Assembly: GCA_017302775.1 (NCBI GenBank)
Contig: JAFLDC010000234.1
Location: 1-5,137 of the forward strand
DNA: 5,137 nucleotides
Reading direction: 5' to 3'
Origin: Sphingomonadales bacterium
GTDB lineage: Bacteria; Pseudomonadota; Alphaproteobacteria; Sphingomonadales; Sphingomonadaceae
In this document: positions 1-5,137 of the stretch, piece after piece
How positions within the stretch are numbered: position 1 is the stretch's first letter
Layout: every line of letters starts with the position of its first letter
The notes under the pieces: generated by a model
What the model saw: the letters and a program-made list of their open reading frames with translations, nothing else
What the model was told of the DNA's origin: nothing
Database searches by the model: none
Program-made: the position numbers and the translations under genes

Positions 1-671
1 ACGCACCTCAGTCGGCACTGCCACATGTGGTGCCCGTCGGTCCGACCGGCTTGGTAATGCCAGCCGCCCTTTCCGTCAGCCCGGCGACGAGCCTGGACGA
101 CCTGCCGCAGCCAGCATTGGACGCGCCTGACACTTCCGCATCGCCGGTCAACTCGCAACCCATTCCGGTAGCATTGCGTCCGCTCGATCTCGACGGTTTC
201 GAGGATGACGACGATACCTTTCTGAGCACTCTGCCGCCGCGGCATATTGTCAGCCCCCCGGTGGGGCAGATTGAACCCGAACCTGCAGCAAGCCCTGATA
301 CGCCTATGGAATTGTCCTCTGCACTCGCTGCAGACCCCACCGATCCCGAGGCGGATACTGAAAGCCAGCAAGACAACTATGCCTCGCTGCTTGCGATGTC
401 TGCGCCGCGCGCCGGCTTGGTTCGGATCGAAGAGCCCGAGGCTGAGCAGGCAGAAATCGAACCGGTGGTGATCTTCCCCGGCCAAATGAACCGCCCGGAT
501 GGGCGGGCTGACGACAATTTTTCGTTCCGCCGGTTTGACGCACCGGACAGCGCCGAACAGGGGCAACCCGTTTCCGCCGGGCCGATGCTGCCCGAAGTGG
601 ATCGCGATGAAGCCGATCGCGCACTGCGCATGGCGTTGGCCAACCTGCAGCGGATGAGCGGCGCGGCTTGA
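1..671 (+). CDS. Hypothetical acidic, Pro/Ala-rich protein, C-terminal part (5' end outside window)
   Basis: I do not recognise this protein. The frame is already open at the left edge (first full codon at 3) and runs 222 codons to TGA at 669-671. A GTG at 27 could be read as a start, but nothing like a ribosome binding site precedes it and the frame continues upstream, so I treat the gene as 5'-partial. Fragment residues 1-120 are rich in Pro, Ala, Ser and Asp, with an acidic patch (LDLDGFEDDDD) and no predicted fold, so they are probably disordered. Residues 124-161 look more constrained: DNYASLLAM, then RIEEPE and EPVVIFPGQ. The last 20 or so residues (DEADRALRMALANLQRMSGAA) look like an amphipathic helix. 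There is no membrane segment, cysteine cluster or catalytic motif in the visible part. Third positions favour G/C, as in gltB, which supports real coding. A terminator follows closely, so it is probably the last gene of its transcript. It may be a lineage-specific protein or the tail of a longer multidomain one. Confidence 0.72.
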   Translation, partial: APQSALPHVVPVGPTGLVMPAALSVSPATSLDDLPQPALDAPDTSASPVNSQPIPVALRPLDLDGFEDDDDTFLSTLPPRHIVSPPVGQIEPEPAASPDTPMELSSALAADPTDPEADTESQQDNYASLLAMSAPRAGLVRIEEPEAEQAEIEPVVIFPGQMNRPDGRADDNFSFRRFDAPDSAEQGQPVSAGPMLPEVDRDEADRALRMALANLQRMSGAA

Positions 672-710
672 AGCCTTTTCCGGGCGACGCAACCACCCAC
701 GCATAGCTAT

Positions 711-742
711 GGGGCCGGACGCGCAGGCGTTCCGGCCCTTTT
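711..742 (+). terminator. Intrinsic (Rho-independent) terminator
   Basis: GGGCCGG at 712-718 pairs perfectly with CCGGCCC at 732-738. The stem continues with ACGC (719-722) against GCGT (727-730), leaving one bulged T at 731 and a GCAG loop at 723-726. This gives 11 base pairs, nearly all G-C, followed directly by TTTT at 739-742. The T-run is short but the stem is very stable. It lies about 40 bases after the stop codon of the upstream gene and about 160 bases before gltB, so it most likely ends the upstream transcript and separates it from gltB. Because the stem is symmetrical, weak function on the opposite strand cannot be excluded, but only an interrupted A-run would precede it there. Confidence 0.8.
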
Positions 743-891
743 CGCAGTTGCAAAAGAAGCTTCCTGTCGCCATGGAACGGGTCTGCGCAATATTTGCTGC
801 CTGAGGCGGTAGGAAGTCTTGCGCTTAATTGCCGGATTTCCGCGGTTTGATCCTTCTCAGGGTTCGAATCGCGCAAGCTCGGCACCGTGAC
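743..891 (+). other. Non-coding gltB upstream/leader region
   Basis: This stretch lies between the terminator and the gltB ribosome binding site and should hold the gltB promoter and 5' untranslated region. I see no good sigma-70 pair: TTGCAA (748-753) and CAATAT (788-793) are 34 bases apart, and CTTAAT (824-829) has no -35 partner at proper spacing. No small ORF with a ribosome binding site stands out. The stretch does contain the repeated hexamer GCGCAA (785-790 and 871-876), and both copies are complementary to TTGCGC at 819-824, so two alternative RNA hairpins are possible. A compact hairpin at 795-811 (7 pairs including two G-U, TGA loop) sits inside the first. None of this matches a riboswitch class I know. 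Confidence 0.45.
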
Positions 892-896
892 AGGAA
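892..896 (+). promoter_or_regulatory. Ribosome binding site deciding the gltB start
   Basis: AGGAA at 892-896 lies 8 bases before the ATG at 905, which is good Shine-Dalgarno spacing. The same frame has another ATG at 896 and a GTG at 887. The purine motif overlaps or directly abuts the 896 codon and lies downstream of 887, so it cannot serve either. No other purine-rich motif lies just upstream of them. An in-frame stop at 848-850 bounds the frame. Confidence 0.65.
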
Positions 897-904
897 TGAA
901 TTCG

Positions 905-5137
<4,233 letters not shown>

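Noticed and set aside
8..376. 122-codon open frame on the - strand
   Set aside because: The product is a low-complexity Ser/Gly/Ala string, typical of the complement of Pro/Ala/Asp-rich coding sequence.
247..471. Alternative + strand frame of 74 codons inside the upstream gene
   Set aside because: It is nested in the longer open frame in another phase, has no ribosome binding site, and gives an Arg/Trp-rich product typical of out-of-frame reading.
773..788. TGGAACGGGTCTGCGC as a sigma-54 promoter, attractive for a nitrogen gene
   Set aside because: The GG and GC elements are one base off the required spacing and the -12 part lacks TTGC. I would not call it.
748..829. Sigma-70-like boxes (TTGCAA 748-753, CAATAT 788-793, CTTAAT 824-829)
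   Set aside because: No pair has 16-18 base spacing with adequate matches, so no promoter is annotated.
860..875. GGTTCGAATC, resembling the T-arm of a tRNA
   Set aside because: Only the outermost T-stem pair (G-C) forms; the next positions do not pair. No acceptor, D or anticodon arms fit upstream, so it is neither a tRNA nor a clear tRNA remnant.
304..885. 193-codon open frame on the - strand crossing the terminator and leader
   Set aside because: Its translation is Arg/Pro/Ser-rich with no recognisable motif, and it overlaps both the upstream + gene and the terminator hairpin. The + reading is open over its whole length and ends just before a terminator.

Overview
The window looks like ordinary chromosomal core sequence from a GC-rich alphaproteobacterium, most likely of the order Sphingomonadales. 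That placement rests on the G/C preference at third codon positions, on the N-terminus of the glutamate synthase (a very short propeptide ahead of the mature cysteine), and on the style of the upstream acidic, Pro/Ala-rich protein. It comes from remembered family resemblance, not from a search.

Layout, all on the + strand. Positions 1-671 hold the C-terminal 222 codons of an unrecognised protein whose start lies before the window. It is followed about 40 bases later by a strong intrinsic terminator (711-742), so its transcript probably ends there. Positions 743-904 are a non-coding leader with no convincing promoter match but with some possible RNA pairing. From 905 to the right edge runs one uninterrupted frame of 1411 codons. 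This is gltB, the large (alpha) subunit of NADPH-dependent glutamate synthase (GOGAT), and the window ends roughly 100 residues before its expected C-terminus.

GltB, with the small subunit GltD (not in this window, commonly adjacent), makes two glutamates from glutamine and 2-oxoglutarate and is the second half of the GS-GOGAT ammonium assimilation route. All diagnostic elements visible here are intact: the mature N-terminal cysteine, the glutaminase motifs, the FMN-site motifs, the three-cysteine 3Fe-4S cluster motif and the start of the glycine-rich beta-helix. I see no mobile element, CRISPR array, RNA gene, frameshift or sign of horizontal transfer. I found no undescribed system. The least explained parts are the upstream acidic protein and the gltB leader.
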